From Bifidobacterium breve (lineage in GTDB: Bacteria; Actinomycetota; Actinomycetes; Nanopelagicales; Nanopelagicaceae), in contig CAMCYS010000001.1 of assembly GCA_945885625.1 (NCBI GenBank), forward strand, positions 186,001 through 250,000: 64,000 nt of DNA. Reading direction: 5' to 3'. Under the pieces are notes generated by a model. It did no database searches. It worked only from the letters and a program-made list of their open reading frames with translations, and had not been told where the DNA came from. Below, piece by piece: positions 63,407 to 64,000 of the stretch; the stretch's first letter is position 1, and every line of letters begins with the position of its first letter. A program made the translations under genes and the position numbers.

Positions 63407-64000
63407 TACTTGCCTCCATTCGTTTTAACTTTGGTAGCAGGTGAAATCTTAGGCAAAGTTGTTGGTAAACCATCTGGAAAGAGCACATTTTCTGGGACAA
63501 TTTTATTATTTACTACTCCGAAAATAGTTTCATAGATCTTACGAACACCCACTCCAGAGTTAGGTGAACCAAAACCACCTTGACTCAACATCATCACTAC
63601 TGCGTATTGTGGATTGTTACTTGGTGCATAGGAAGCAAACCAAGAGGTGTTGTCCTTCAGGGAGCCATCTGGATTTCGTCCGAATACTTCACCGGTGCCA
63701 GTCTTCCCACTAACCGGTACTGGGAATCCGGCAAAAGTACGAGCGCCAGTACCGGTAAGTATTACTTCACGAAGTGATTCTTTTAGGAACTTGATAGTCT
63801 TTCTATCTGCCGCAATGGTTCCAGTCTTAACCGGATCGATTGTCTTTATTACGGTACCATCAGTTTTTACAATTGCGCGTCCAACAGTTGGTTTCCATAG
63901 TGTTCCACCGTTAGCAATTGCGGCATACATCTGCGTCAATTTAAGTGGAGTAACTAAAGTGTCGCCTTGGCCGATGGAAAAGTTAACGGCATCGCCCGCA
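63406..64000 (-). CDS. mrdA: Penicillin-binding protein 2 (transpeptidase), partial
   Basis: C-terminal 197 residues of a class B penicillin-binding protein; the gene continues beyond the right edge. Visible motifs are SIGQGDTLVTPLKLTQMYAA, just after the window edge, and the active-site KTGT box in VSGKTGTGEVFG. The catalytic SxxK serine lies outside the window. It pairs with RodA for lateral cell-wall synthesis; mreC and mreD would be expected further upstream, which cannot be checked here. Confidence 0.92.
   Translation of the reverse strand, partial: AGDAVNFSIGQGDTLVTPLKLTQMYAAIANGGTLWKPTVGRAIVKTDGTVIKTIDPVKTGTIAADRKTIKFLKESLREVILTGTGARTFAGFPVPVSGKTGTGEVFGRNPDGSLKDNTSWFASYAPSNNPQYAVVMMLSQGGFGSPNSGVGVRKIYETIFGVVNNKIVPENVLFPDGLPTTLPKISPATKVKTNGGK

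Overview
The window reads as a stretch of chromosome from a streamlined actinobacterium. The gene order is the conserved actinobacterial one (cinA-pgsA-rimO-rodZ-ftsK-rnj-dapA-thyX-dapB-M16 peptidase-pnp-rpsO-ribF-truB-rbfA-infB-ylxR-nusA-rimP; proS-ispG-rseP-dxr; rlmN-cdsA-frr-pyrH-tsf-rpsB; xerC). A mycoredoxin-like protein, ThyX, GatCAB and an N-terminally extended RNase E fit the same phylum. The base composition is visibly AT-richer than in most Actinobacteria and spacing is very tight, with many ATGA, GTGA or TAATG junctions. This suggests a freshwater acI/Nanopelagicales-type organism (Planktophila or Nanopelagicus); that assignment is inference, not proof.

Almost every gene lies on the minus strand, so transcription runs from high to low coordinates. 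The only clear exception is azlCD (8754-9724, plus strand). No stretch of more than 300 bases lacks a gene. I saw no rRNA, tRNA, CRISPR array, insertion sequence, integrase of mobile type or prophage. The window cuts cinA at the left edge and a PBP2-type transpeptidase at the right edge.

Layout from left to right. 1-14.6 kb: membrane lipid, cell-shape, chromosome-segregation, RNA-decay and lysine/cell-wall genes, ending in rpsO. 14.7-21.5 kb: ribF, truB, rbfA, infB, ylxR, nusA, rimP (translation initiation and ribosome maturation). 21.5-27.6 kb: a TauE-type permease, proS and the MEP isoprenoid genes ispG and dxr with the rseP protease. 27.6-34.1 kb: a polyamine cassette (ureohydrolase, PotABCD importer, gamma-aminobutyraldehyde-type dehydrogenase) inserted between dxr and rlmN. 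34.2-39.2 kb: rlmN, cdsA, frr, pyrH, tsf, rpsB. 39.4-41.5 kb: a Trm13-like methyltransferase and xerC. 41.5-51.8 kb: a branched-chain amino acid/serine operon (ilvB, ilvN, ilvC, serA, leuB, ilvE, cimA in transcription order) behind a recognisable leader-peptide attenuator, with ilvD upstream. 51.9-59.1 kb: gatB, gatA, gatC, proA, proB, obgE. 59.2-64 kb: rpmA, rplU, RNase E/G, rodA and PBP2.

How they work together: the amino-acid block contains CimA, LeuB, IlvBN, IlvC, IlvD and IlvE, that is the pyruvate/citramalate route to isoleucine plus valine synthesis; LeuA and LeuCD are not in the window. The attenuator codes Val-Val-Ile in a 12-residue leader peptide that appears to be translated from a leaderless mRNA. 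The window also holds three RNA-decay enzymes (RNase J, PNPase, RNase E/G), with structured intergenic RNA at rpsO-pnp and in the rne leader. The most unusual points are the attenuator, the polyamine cassette, an IlvN reduced to its ACT domain, the Trm13-like methyltransferase and a 21-bp perfect palindrome upstream of rpsB. I did not find an obviously new multi-gene system.
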